Assembly (NCBI RefSeq): GCF_947494555.1
Contig: NZ_CANLVF010000002.1
Span: 124,001 to 188,000, forward strand
DNA length: 64,000 nt
Direction of reading: 5' to 3'
From: an uncultured Roseibium sp.
Lineage (GTDB): Bacteria > Pseudomonadota > Alphaproteobacteria > Rhizobiales > Stappiaceae
The notes beneath the pieces are model-generated. The model did no database searches and had not been told where the DNA came from. It saw nothing but the letters and a program-made list of their open reading frames with translations. A program made the position numbers and the translations under genes. This document shows, piece after piece, positions 44,397 through 52,697 of this stretch; the first letter of the stretch is position 1; every line of letters starts with the position of its first letter.

Positions 44397-45433
44397 ACCG
44401 TTTGCGTGACTTTTTTCAGATGCCTGGGAACATCGGGATTGAAGCCGCGGTGTCGAGCGAACCACTCGATAAAGGAATAGAAAGAAACAATCTGCGTAAG
44501 CGCATCCGTCAGGGGATGGCTTGCGGACTGGTAATCGAGTCGGTGGGCGCGTTCCACCTTATCTGTGGTTGCAAACACAACGCCGCCCTGGTCGGCCATC
44601 TTGTCGGCCGTCAGCGCCAGTCCGTCCTGCGCTGCGTCCCGGACGCCAAGCACGAGCACCGGATAGCCGTCTTCAACGATTGAAACGGGTCCGTGCATCA
44701 CTTCTGCAGAGGAATAGGCTTCGGCATGTATCTGGCAGGTTTCCTTGAATTTCAACGCTGCTTCGTTGGCGATCGCGAGACCGGGACCGCGCCCAACGAC
44801 ATAAAGCGAACCGCGCCGTTCAATCGGCTCCGCCAGTGCGCTCCAATCCGTGGCAATTGCGCTTTCCATCTCACCAGGCAACTTGGCAAGGGCGTTCAGA
44901 AGCGCGGCGTCTCCACCAATTTCGGCCATAAGCAAAAGGCCGGCAACAACCGAATTCACGTAGGTCTTCGTTGCAGCGACGCTCTTTTCCGGTCCGGCGC
45001 AAATGTCCAGCGTCGAAGCTGACAACCGGGCGAGCGGGCTGTCTGCGGTGTTGGTCAGGCCGACCGTTACCGCGCCCTGTTCTTTCGCACTTTCGACCAC
45101 GGAAAGAATATCCGGGCTGGCTCCCGACTGGGAAATCGCAATCACAAGCGCCTTTTCCAGTTGAATCTTAGATTTATAGACCGACGAGACAGACGGACCG
45201 AGGGACGCCATGGCAAGTCCGAGATAGATCTCGGAGGCATATTTCAAGAACATGGCGGCATGATCCGATGAACCGCGCGCCACGCTCGCGAGAAAGACCG
45301 GAGCACCTGCCCTTTCTGCAATCTCGCGCGCTCCGGGATGTGCACCGGACAAAACCCGGCGTACCGCGCTCGGGATCTCCTCAATTTCCCGGCGCATATG
45401 CGTGCAGTCCGTCTGCAGCGGTGTGTCTGCCAT
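44393..45433 (-). CDS. Two-SIS-domain sugar isomerase/deaminase (NagB-II / GlmS C-terminal type)
   Basis: The 346-residue protein equals the isomerase half of GlmS without the glutaminase domain. SIS motifs: VARGSSDHAAMFLKY, VIAISQSGASPDILSVV, VAATKTYVNS, and the catalytic region ALKFKETCQIHAEAYSSAEVMHGPVSIVEDGYPVLVL. Proteins of this type encoded beside nagA act as glucosamine-6-phosphate deaminases (NagB-II) in Shewanella and alphaproteobacteria; this assignment is by context. The ATG at 45433 lies just after the gntR stop; the longer open frame upstream is antisense-like noise over gntR. Confidence 0.88.
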   Translation of the reverse strand: MADTPLQTDCTHMRREIEEIPSAVRRVLSGAHPGAREIAERAGAPVFLASVARGSSDHAAMFLKYASEIYLGLAMASLGPSVSSVYKSKIQLEKALVIAISQSGASPDILSVVESAKEQGAVTVGLTNTADSPLARLSASTLDICAGPEKSVAATKTYVNSVVAGLLLMAEIGGDAALLNALAKLPGEMESAIATDWSALAEPIERRGSLYVVGRGPGLAIANEAALKFKETCQIHAEAYSSAEVMHGPVSIVEDGYPVLVLGVRDAAQDGLALTADKMADQGGVVFATTDKVERAHRLDYQSASHPLTDALTQIVSFYSFIEWFARHRGFNPDVPRHLKKVTQTV

Positions 45434-45437
45434 TGAT

Positions 45438-46199
45438 CTAGTTTTCCGCGATTTGAAGTTCTGCGATGAAGTCGTAGGCGTCGCCCCGATAAACAGATCG
45501 TGTGAACTCCACGACATGACCCGAGGCGTGATAGGAAACGCGTTCGATCTTGAGACCGGCAGAGCCTGCCGGAACACCAAGTATCTCCGCATCCACCAGT
45601 TCCAGATTACGCGCGGAGATTCGCTGTATTGCGCGAACAGGCTGCATTCCCTTGGACCTGAGAACCTCATAAAGGGATGTCGTGACCTGTTCCGGGTCCG
45701 GGAGCACATTTTCCGAAAGGGATGCCCGCTCGATCGCCATTGGAGTGCCGTCGGCCTTGCGTAAGCGGTCAACGCGCGCAACGCGTTGTCCTGAACTCAG
45801 GCCGAGCGTGAACATTTCTTCAGGAGAAGCCGGATAGAGACCTCGCCGGAGCCATTCGCTGCTCGCCTCCAACCCGCGGCGCGCCATGTCTTCGCTGAAT
45901 GACGTCAGGCTGGAGAGGCGCTGTTCGACCTTTTGCACCTTGGGCGCAACAAAGGATCCGCTGCCTCGTTTTTGAACGACGATTTCATCTTCGACAAGAC
46001 CGGCAACCGCTTTTCGCACGGTTACGCGGGAGAGTTCGGTGAGTGAGGCAATTTCGCGTTCGGACGGCAGCGGTTCGTTTTCCTTCAGGACACCTTCGTC
46101 GATCGCCTGCAATATCCGGCGGCGCAACTGCAGGTAACGCGGACCGCTCGAGCCAGCCAGCCAGTCGCCGTTTTCCAACATGGATATGAAGTTTGACAT
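45438..46199 (-). CDS. GntR/HutC family regulator (NagR-like)
   Basis: The 253-residue repressor has an N-terminal winged helix (PRYLQLRRRILQAIDEGVLKENEPLPSEREIASLTELSRVTVRKAVAGLVEDEIVVQKRGSGSFVA) and a C-terminal UTRA ligand-binding domain. Position as first gene before SIS-nagA suggests that it senses an amino-sugar phosphate and controls the locus, like NagR/DasR. The stop codon is four bases before the SIS gene. A direct-repeat element lies in the intergenic region to murQ. Confidence 0.9.
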   Translation of the reverse strand: MSNFISMLENGDWLAGSSGPRYLQLRRRILQAIDEGVLKENEPLPSEREIASLTELSRVTVRKAVAGLVEDEIVVQKRGSGSFVAPKVQKVEQRLSSLTSFSEDMARRGLEASSEWLRRGLYPASPEEMFTLGLSSGQRVARVDRLRKADGTPMAIERASLSENVLPDPEQVTTSLYEVLRSKGMQPVRAIQRISARNLELVDAEILGVPAGSAGLKIERVSYHASGHVVEFTRSVYRGDAYDFIAELQIAEN

Positions 46200-46223
46200 G
46201 GAGCGCGGCGCCTTGGCTAAAAT

Positions 46224-46244
46224 AATACCTTTCGAATACCAATT
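46224..46244 (-). promoter_or_regulatory. Candidate operator, 11-bp-spaced direct repeat (gntR-murQ)
   Basis: On the minus strand AATTGGT, five bases, AAAGGTATT. The GGTATT core occurs twice with 11-base spacing. A matching element is found at 47412-47432. It lies 25 bases before the gntR start and 150 before murQ. Confidence 0.45.
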
Positions 46245-46393
46245 TAAACTCTATCGGAACCGAAAATCAAGTGATAAAAGGAATCCACCCGCCCTTGCCG
46301 CGTTCCGGACCGATCTCATTGCTTCGAAACGGCGCCTGCTTCTGCGGCGACCGGTTTGTGGTGCAAAGAAAAGAGTTTCAGAGTTTCCGGACC

Positions 46394-47275
46394 ATGACAC
46401 TGCCGACGACAGAAGACCGTCATCCCCTATCAATCGGCCTCTCTCAAAAGGCGGATGAAGAGATACTGTCCATCATGCTCGATCGCCAGGTCGCCGCGCT
46501 GACAGCGGCAAGCGAGGCCATTCCGCAGATCGCGCAAGCGGCCAGCGCGCTGCAGCGTGCGGCGTCAAGCGAAAGCAGGATAGGTTATGCGGGGGCCGGC
46601 AGCGCTGGATTGACGGCAATCGCGGACTGCCTTGAGTTGCCGGGAACGTTTGGTTTCCGGGCGGACCGCATGTGCATTCTTTACGCCGGCGGCGCTGAAA
46701 ATCTTCTGAATCTGGAAGGCGTCCATGAGGATGACAATCTTGCCGGGATCGATGATTTTCACAAGTCGGGCCTTGGCGAAGGCGACATTCTGATAGGCGT
46801 CTCGGCGAGTGGATCGACACCTTACACGCTTGGCACGTTCCAGGCGGCCAGACAGGCAGGCACAGTGACGATCGGCATCGCCAATAATCCCGAAACGCCT
46901 CTTTTAACGGAGGCGAACCACCCGATTTTTCTGCAAACCCCACCTGAAATCATTGCCGGATCGACGCGGCTCGGGGCGGCCAGCGCACAAAAAGCTGTGC
47001 TGAACATGATCTCAACGCTGGTTGCGCTCAGACTGGGACATGCCGTGCGCGGGCACATGGTCAATCTGGTCGCCGACAACGAAAAACTCAGGCAACGCGC
47101 CCAACGTATTTTGCAGGATTTGACCGATTGCGCACCGGAAACGGCTGCAGATGCTCTGCAAAAAGCCAATGGCCGTGTAAAGGTTGCTGTCTTGATGTTG
47201 CGGGATGGTCTTGGTGTAAGTGCAGCTGAAAACGCGCTTGCCCTGAATGACGGAAACCTGCGCCCGTTTCTCTAG
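46394..47275 (+). CDS. murQ: N-acetylmuramic acid 6-phosphate etherase (MurQ-like)
   Basis: MurQ cleaves the lactyl ether of MurNAc-6-phosphate to give GlcNAc-6-phosphate, feeding peptidoglycan sugars to NagA. The 293-residue SIS protein has YAGAGSAGLTAIADCLELPGTFG, in which the catalytic Glu aligns with that of MurQ (SECPPTFG), ILYAGGAENLLNLEGVHEDD, GVSASGSTPYTLGTFQAARQAG and the C-terminal helical domain. The usual GAGTSGRLG is here GAGSAGLTA. The ATG at 46394 (MTLPTTEDRHPLSIGLSQK) is chosen over the open frame from 46271. Confidence 0.87.
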   Translation: MTLPTTEDRHPLSIGLSQKADEEILSIMLDRQVAALTAASEAIPQIAQAASALQRAASSESRIGYAGAGSAGLTAIADCLELPGTFGFRADRMCILYAGGAENLLNLEGVHEDDNLAGIDDFHKSGLGEGDILIGVSASGSTPYTLGTFQAARQAGTVTIGIANNPETPLLTEANHPIFLQTPPEIIAGSTRLGAASAQKAVLNMISTLVALRLGHAVRGHMVNLVADNEKLRQRAQRILQDLTDCAPETAADALQKANGRVKVAVLMLRDGLGVSAAENALALNDGNLRPFL

Positions 47276-47411
47276 GTGCGGCAGCTCGATTTCATTGACC
47301 CAAGGACCATTTCATTCCGAATTTGCCGGGACCATAGTGATTGTCATGAGGGCAAGCTGGTGTCAGTGATGCAAACGCACCGTTTGACAGTTTCTCATTT
47401 ACTAGCAGTTC

Positions 47412-47432
47412 AATTGGTTGCATATTGGTATC
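47412..47432 (+). promoter_or_regulatory. Candidate operator, 11-bp-spaced direct repeat (ROK promoter)
   Basis: AATTGGT, five bases, ATTGGTATC: the same pattern as at 46224-46244 with the TTGGT core repeated at 11 bases. It lies about 45 bases before the ROK kinase start. Confidence 0.45.
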
Positions 47433-47477
47433 TAATTTGACTGAAAATGTCCTCTTTCAGGAGTGGGTGAACGGGCG

Positions 47478-48386
47478 ATGACAACCTGTTTCGATATCGG
47501 TGGAACCTTCATTCGCCATGGTTCGCTCGCAAAAGACGGCCTCGTCGCAGAAGAAGGCCGTTTGAAAACCCCTACCGACGACTGGGCGGCATTCGTGGAA
47601 GCCGTGCGTAGTCGGTCCGGTGCTCTTGGCGAACCGGTTTCGATCTCTCTTGCAGGAGCCTTTGACGCACGCAGCGGCATAGCGGACGTTGCAAATATCC
47701 CTTGCCTTCATCAACGGCACGTTCAGGACGAACTTGAACAGGCTCTGGAAAGACCCGTCGCGATAATCAACGACGCAAATGCATTCGCCCTGGCCGAGGC
47801 GGTCAGTGGAACAGGACGCGGCAAAGATGTTGTTTTCGGAATTATCCTCGGCTCAGGTGTCGGTGGTGGCCTGGTGGTCGCCGGCAACCTCGTTACGGGA
47901 TTCGGCGGCATGGCCGGCGAATGGGGCCACGGTCCTATTGTCGACCCGACAGCAGGCGGAACGATCGAAGGGATTGAGCACTATGCTTGTGGCTGCGGTC
48001 AAACCGGCTGTGTCGATGCGACCGGTTCGGCAAGGGGAATGGAACGCATTCATACCTCTCTGCATGGTGAGACCCGTTCCAGCCGTGAAATCACGCAAGC
48101 TTGGAACGGGAACGACACCAAAGCGTCCAGGACGATCGACGCTTATTCGACCCTGGTTTCAAGGGCGCTCTCCGTTCTCGTCAACACTTTTGGGCCGGAC
48201 GTGATCCCGGTCAGCGGTGGCCTTTCAAATGACGAGGCTCTGCTGGATCTGATTGACCGCAAAACGCGCGCTCTTGTCCTAGCCAACTATTCCGATCGCC
48301 TCATTGTCAAAGGCGCATTCGCCGAGAACGGCGGGCTGCAGGGAGCGGGAATTCATGCCCGCAGGATGTTTGGAGAAACGGCGTGA
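47478..48386 (+). CDS. ROK family sugar kinase (probable N-acetylglucosamine kinase)
   Basis: The 302-residue protein begins with the phosphate loop CFDIGGTFIRHG and has the catalytic Asp in AIINDANAFALAEA, GIILGSGVGGGLVVAG, and the ROK zinc site (GEWGHGPIV and HYACGCGQTGCVDATGSARG, with Asp where Glu is usual). Neighbouring nagA and murQ suggest GlcNAc or MurNAc-derived substrates. The GTG at 47463 touches the ribosome-binding-like AGGAG, so the ATG at 47478 is chosen. The stop overlaps cutC (TGATG). Confidence 0.87.
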   Translation: MTTCFDIGGTFIRHGSLAKDGLVAEEGRLKTPTDDWAAFVEAVRSRSGALGEPVSISLAGAFDARSGIADVANIPCLHQRHVQDELEQALERPVAIINDANAFALAEAVSGTGRGKDVVFGIILGSGVGGGLVVAGNLVTGFGGMAGEWGHGPIVDPTAGGTIEGIEHYACGCGQTGCVDATGSARGMERIHTSLHGETRSSREITQAWNGNDTKASRTIDAYSTLVSRALSVLVNTFGPDVIPVSGGLSNDEALLDLIDRKTRALVLANYSDRLIVKGAFAENGGLQGAGIHARRMFGETA

Positions 48387-49114
48387 TGGCACCGGTTCAG
48401 CTGGAGGTTTGTGTCGACACGATCGAAGGTGCCTGGATCGCTGCCGAAAACGGTGCCGACCGGATTGAGCTTTGTGCCGCGCTTTCCGAAGGCGGACTAA
48501 CGCCTTCAAGTGGCATGATGTCGGCCGCGTCCAGGCTACCGGTTCCGGTATACGCAATGATCAGACCCCGGTCCGGCGACTTCAGATATTCTGACGCTGA
48601 AAAAACGCTCATGTTACGGGACATTCAAGTTGCTGAGCAAAACGGGATGAAAGGACTGGTCATCGGCTCGGTGACCGACCAGGACCGGCTGGACATTGAT
48701 TTTCTGAAACCGGCGCTCCAGGGAACGCCGCTCAACGCCACGCTTCACCGCGCGTTTGATACACTCTCCGACGTCAGAACCGCGATTGATGATGCCGTTT
48801 CAATTGGTTTCGAGCGCATTTTGACATCCGGACACGAAGACAAGGCCGATGAAGGATGCAATGTGATCCGGGAAGCCGTTCGCTATTCCGGGGGACGGAT
48901 AGCACTCATGGCAGGCTCTGGGGTAACCCACGCAAATGCAGTCCATATTTGGAAAGAAACGGGGGTCGACGCGTTACATGCTTCTTGTTCCGCGCGGCAA
49001 CGTCCTCTTCCCGCGTCCAAAGAGGTGCAACTCGGTTTCTTGCCGGCGACAGGGCAAAAGACGACAGACGCCGAACTTGTTCGGGCACTTCGAACGGCAA
49101 TCGATGCTTGCTGA
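48386..49114 (+). CDS. cutC: CutC family protein
   Basis: The 242-residue TIM-barrel protein has the family motifs LEVCVDTIEGAWIAAENGADRIELCAALSEGGLTPSSG, YAMIRPRSGDFRYSDAE, GLVIGSVTDQDRLD, ATLHRAFDTLSD, RILTSGHEDKADEG and IALMAGSGVTHANA. CutC was named for copper homeostasis in E. coli, but a copper role is poorly supported and the barrel looks enzymatic. One-base overlap with the ROK gene places it in the amino-sugar operon, which suggests a metabolic role. Confidence 0.92.
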   Translation: MAPVQLEVCVDTIEGAWIAAENGADRIELCAALSEGGLTPSSGMMSAASRLPVPVYAMIRPRSGDFRYSDAEKTLMLRDIQVAEQNGMKGLVIGSVTDQDRLDIDFLKPALQGTPLNATLHRAFDTLSDVRTAIDDAVSIGFERILTSGHEDKADEGCNVIREAVRYSGGRIALMAGSGVTHANAVHIWKETGVDALHASCSARQRPLPASKEVQLGFLPATGQKTTDAELVRALRTAIDAC

Positions 49115-49611
49115 TATCAAGGATCGGACGCAACGCGCTCTAAAGATTTCATAGTGCCTGCGCGTGTTTAAAGCGCATTCTGCGAACCGACGGAAAATTA
49201 ATCTAAAATTCGAAATTTACGTTACGACAAGATTCCCGATTGCCCGAGAAAGCAATTACGGCTACCATTATTTTGTTTTTGAAAGCCAACAATTTGCAAA
49301 TCTACACAGGAACAAACGAATTGCTTAGTTACTTTTGACAGGAGGATATTGGTCACGTCACGGTGAGATACCTTGAATGACCGGCCAGAAACCACATTTA
49401 TTTATGAAAAGTTAATGAGATCACCCAAAAATGTGATGTTCATTACACTCAAAACGCAGATTGTGGTGCGATAATGGCAAAATCGTGACCGCGCAGCGTG
49501 GGGCGCACGCCTAAGAGACTTATAATTTTTGCGGAAAAGAGTCGAAACAGACCAGATCCGCAAGTGCCCCAAGCGCGGTAGAACTAGTTGTATTAGCCTT
49601 GGGAGGCGAAC
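49115..49611. other. AT-rich intergenic region before a secreted protein gene
   Basis: No gene is seen in these 497 bases. The middle is AT-rich. A CRP/FNR-like palindrome at 49432-49447 is listed separately. A TTGACA at 49335 has no good -10 partner at the right distance. Confidence 0.4.
49432..49447. promoter_or_regulatory. CRP/FNR-like palindrome
   Basis: TGTGATGTTCATTACA has TGTGA and TTACA around six bases, one mismatch from the TGTGA-N6-TCACA form. It lies 165 bases before the secreted protein start. It may be chance. Confidence 0.25.
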
Positions 49612-50208
49612 ATGCAACGGAATACCAAAGCAGGAACTTTTGCGCTGGGTCTCATCCTCGCATTGGCGAGTGGCGCAATTGCCGAACAACTTCCTCAGGA
49701 AACGATTACGTTGCCGGAGGACCGCCTAGCCGTGACTGTTGCGTCGGCGTCGGTGGACCAGATGGATCCGCTGGAAAGCGAACTCACCATTTGGGTCGGC
49801 GAAATCGAACTAGATGGCCGCAGTGCTGTATGGGTCGAACTGATCGATTCCTACGGAGAGGTGATTTACGATTCAGAAGTAAGCACCAATGAAACGCACC
49901 TGCTGCCAGATGGCCGGGCCGTCGTCGTGCGCTCAATGGACCAGGAAACTGTCGTTGCCGGCAAGGATGAGTCGAGGCTCATTACCGAAGGTGCATTGAT
50001 GGTCACGCGCCGGGTTGTCAACGACGGTGCCGATGCGACGACTGTCGAGCTTATCGAAACGGACAGCGAACCGGTCAAGCGCGGGACAATGCTGCAAGTC
50101 GCCGATTTCGGACAGTCCATGTGGGAAAAGGTGGTCGCCTTTTTCGATGCTGCAAGAAGCCGGGTCGAAATCGCCTGGAACTGGCTTGTCGATACCTTGC
50201 AAGCCTGA
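49612..50208 (+). CDS. Exported protein of unknown function (198 residues)
   Basis: The product has a signal peptide (TKAGTFALGLILALASGAIAEQ) and a beta-rich acidic domain (DQMDPLESELTIWVGEIELDGRSAVWVELIDSYGEVIYDSEVSTN ... GALMVTRRVVNDGADATTVELIETD), ending in an amphipathic helix (MWEKVVAFFDAARSRVEIAWNWLVDTLQ). No family is recognised. GGGAGG lies seven bases before the ATG. It is monocistronic, with a strong terminator downstream. Confidence 0.7.
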   Translation: MQRNTKAGTFALGLILALASGAIAEQLPQETITLPEDRLAVTVASASVDQMDPLESELTIWVGEIELDGRSAVWVELIDSYGEVIYDSEVSTNETHLLPDGRAVVVRSMDQETVVAGKDESRLITEGALMVTRRVVNDGADATTVELIETDSEPVKRGTMLQVADFGQSMWEKVVAFFDAARSRVEIAWNWLVDTLQA

Positions 50209-50247
50209 TCGAGAATATAGATTCAAATATTATTTTTGAGCATCACG

Positions 50248-50286
50248 CCGGATCCGCTTCAAAAAGCGGGTCCGGTTTTGTTTTTC
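50248..50286 (+). terminator. Strong rho-independent terminator
   Basis: CCGGATCCGCTT (50248-50259) pairs with AAGCGGGTCCGG (50264-50275) with one mismatch, followed by TTTTGTTTTT. Confidence 0.92.
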
Positions 50287-50433
50287 AGCAATCGATTTGC
50301 GGGCGACGTGCGCTACATCCCATTCAGCACATGCCGGCAAGTTTAGGGAATATTGCCGATCAGCTTTCCGCCGTGCCGACAACGCGGTTCACGCGGCATG
50401 GACAAAATAATTTATTAAATTCATCAACCTGCG

Positions 50434-50463
50434 TGATCCGCGTTGTTTTCTCCGCCGTATTTG
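50434..50463 (+). promoter_or_regulatory. ECF11/RpoE-type promoter of the lipid-modification operon
   Basis: TGATCC (50434-50439), 16 bases, then CGTATT. The -35 hexamer and the CGTA core are shared with the element before the chrR-like gene at 55546-55519. The predicted start leaves a leader of about 70 bases to the ATG at 50538. Confidence 0.6.
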
Positions 50464-50537
50464 CCTGAGAACACGAAGAAAATCCCGACTGGCCGCATGT
50501 CCTTGCGGACTGCACAGAATCATAAAAAGGATTGAAC

Positions 50538-51836
50538 ATGCGGATTGCCGTCATCGGCTCCGGTATCTCCGGAAACAGTGTAGCTTGGGCCCTCAACGAA
50601 CATCACGATGTGGTCTTGTACGAAAAAAGGGCTCGCGCTGGTGGTCACAGTGCCACAGCCGATATTGATTATGACGGGACCCAGATCGCGGTTGATACCG
50701 GGTTTATTGTCTACAACGAACTAAACTATCCGAATTTCACTGCGCTTCTCCGTCACCTGAATGTCGCGACCGAAGCGAGCGACATGAGTTTTGCCTTGTC
50801 CGCTGACAACGGCAGCCTGGAATGGTCGGGCGATTCTATCAACACTGTCTTCGCTCAGCGATCCAACCTGTTATCGCCACGTTTTCTGTTCATGCTTCGT
50901 GACATGTTCCGGTTCAACAAACATGCGGTTCTCGACTTGCAAGCAGGCAAACTGACCGGTGAAACACTTGGCGGATACCTTGAAAAGAACCGCTATTCAC
51001 AAGGCTTTATCAACGACTACCTGCTGGCGATGGGAGCCGCAATCTGGTCGACGCCAATCAATGAGATGCGCGACTATCCGGCAGAAAGCTTCGTGGCATT
51101 TTTTGAGAACCACAGACTGCTGTCATTCGAGCCGACGCTGTGGCGTACCATTTCAGGCGGCAGCCGCAACTATGTAAACCGGTTGTTGGCGCCGCTTGCC
51201 GGAAAAATCAGACTTGGAACGCCCGTTGTTGAAATTCTCCGCCAGGACGGCAAGGTCCATGTGAAGGACGAGACCGGCCACACAGATGTTTTCGATCAGG
51301 TCGTGCTTGCAAGCCACACCGATCAGAGCCTTGCAATGCTTGGCGACCCAAGCCCGGCAGAACGGGATATTCTCGGATCCATCCGGTACCGACCCAACGA
51401 AGTGTTTCTGCACAGAGACGAAAGCCTTATGCCGAAGCGCAAGAAGATATGGTCCTCCTGGAACTATATGTCCGACCGGGAAGCCGGTGAGACTCAGGAC
51501 GTTACCGTCAGCTACTGGATGAACCGTCTGCAAGACATTGACCGCAGCAAGCCTGTCTTCGTGACGCTCAATCCTTTCAAGGCACCGCAAGACGACAAGA
51601 CCTTTGCCAAATATGTCTACGATCACCCTCAGTTTGATGCACATGCTTTGAGTGCCAAGAAGAGGCTCGCAGACATCCAGGGCGTAAACAACACATGGTT
51701 CTGCGGCGCTTGGAACGCTAACGGCTTCCATGAAGATGGTCTCGCCTCAGGGCTGTCTGTTGCAAAGCGTCTCGGAGCACGCCTTCCCTGGGAAGAAACG
51801 CCCGGTTCGGCGGACTTTCTGGAAGCGGCGGAATGA
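50538..51836 (+). CDS. FAD-dependent oxidoreductase (flavin amine oxidase-like, lipid cluster)
   Basis: The 432-residue protein begins with the FAD-binding fold MRIAVIGSGISGNSVAWAL and LYEKRARAGGHS, followed by DTGFIVYNELNYPNFTALLRHL, typical of the flavoproteins that accompany CFA-synthase-like genes and DUF1365. It ends with FCGAWNANGFHEDGLASGLSVAKRLG, the second FAD contact. In Rhodobacter, relatives belong to the RpoE singlet-oxygen regulon and act on membrane fatty acids; a desaturase-like role here is inference. The stop overlaps the DUF1365 gene by four bases. Confidence 0.88.
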   Translation: MRIAVIGSGISGNSVAWALNEHHDVVLYEKRARAGGHSATADIDYDGTQIAVDTGFIVYNELNYPNFTALLRHLNVATEASDMSFALSADNGSLEWSGDSINTVFAQRSNLLSPRFLFMLRDMFRFNKHAVLDLQAGKLTGETLGGYLEKNRYSQGFINDYLLAMGAAIWSTPINEMRDYPAESFVAFFENHRLLSFEPTLWRTISGGSRNYVNRLLAPLAGKIRLGTPVVEILRQDGKVHVKDETGHTDVFDQVVLASHTDQSLAMLGDPSPAERDILGSIRYRPNEVFLHRDESLMPKRKKIWSSWNYMSDREAGETQDVTVSYWMNRLQDIDRSKPVFVTLNPFKAPQDDKTFAKYVYDHPQFDAHALSAKKRLADIQGVNNTWFCGAWNANGFHEDGLASGLSVAKRLGARLPWEETPGSADFLEAAE

Positions 51837-52678
51837 CAAAAGAACGCGCAAACACGATCAGCGGAAATGGCCCTGCCCCGAATTCTCCGGCGTCGCTTTA
51901 TTCCGGCAAGGTCATGCATCACCGCATGAAGCCAACGGAACACCGGTTCAGCTATTCCGTATTTTCATTGCTGATTGATTTGGACCGGTTCGACGCCGCC
52001 GAAAGGCAAAGCCGGTTCTTTTCGATAAACCGCTTCAATGTTCTGTCTTTTCACGAACGCGATCACGGGGCGCGCGACGGCACTAACCTGAGGCAGTACG
52101 TGGAAGGACTGCTTCGGAAGAAGTCGATTGCAAGTCCTTCGAAAATTCTGCTCCTGGCCTATCCGAGACTGCTTGGATACGGTTTCAATCCGCTCAGCGT
52201 CTACTATGCCTATGACAATGACGAGCGACTGACGGCAATGGTTTATGAGGTGCGTAACACGTTCGGCGGAATACATACCTATACGCTGCCGATTGAACCC
52301 GGCCAACTGAGCGACGCCGGTGTCCGACAGGACCAGAGCAAGGAATTTTACGTTTCGCCCTTTGTGAGCATGGAGCAGCATTATCACTTCAGAATGCTGC
52401 CGCCGGGAAAAGCCGTAAGGGTGCGCATTTTGGAGAACGACTCCGAAGGTCCTCTTCTGTCGGCGACATTCGCAGGAGATGGTACTCCACTTTCTTCGCG
52501 ATCCTTGGTTGCGGAATGCGTTCGCGTGCCGTTTCTAACGGCAAAGGTCATTTTGGCGATCCATTGGGAAGCCTTTAAAATTTGGCTCAAGCGTGTACCA
52601 TTTCACCCACGACCGAACGCGGCTGCAAAGCGGGACCGGCTGGAAAACCAGCCCATGACGTTCGCTCCAGACAAATGA
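51833..52678 (+). CDS. DUF1365 family protein
   Basis: The 281-residue protein has the DUF1365 hallmarks: SLYSGKVMHHRMKPTEHRFSYSVFSLLIDLD near the N terminus, LLLAYPRLLGYGFNPLSVYYAYD and VYEVRNTFGGIHTYTLP. Biochemical function is not established; the gene is almost always found between an FAD oxidoreductase and a CFA-like methyltransferase, as here. ATGA overlap with the upstream gene and 19 bases to the next one show a three-gene operon. Confidence 0.9.
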   Translation: MTKERANTISGNGPAPNSPASLYSGKVMHHRMKPTEHRFSYSVFSLLIDLDRFDAAERQSRFFSINRFNVLSFHERDHGARDGTNLRQYVEGLLRKKSIASPSKILLLAYPRLLGYGFNPLSVYYAYDNDERLTAMVYEVRNTFGGIHTYTLPIEPGQLSDAGVRQDQSKEFYVSPFVSMEQHYHFRMLPPGKAVRVRILENDSEGPLLSATFAGDGTPLSSRSLVAECVRVPFLTAKVILAIHWEAFKIWLKRVPFHPRPNAAAKRDRLENQPMTFAPDK

Positions 52679-52697
52679 TTTACCAAGAGGTTTTGCC

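Larger units (their letters stand above)
50209..50537. other. Intergenic region with terminator and ECF-type promoter
   Basis: These 329 bases carry the terminator of the secreted protein gene and the TGATCC-type promoter of the FAD oxidoreductase operon, both listed separately. No gene is seen. Confidence 0.6.
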
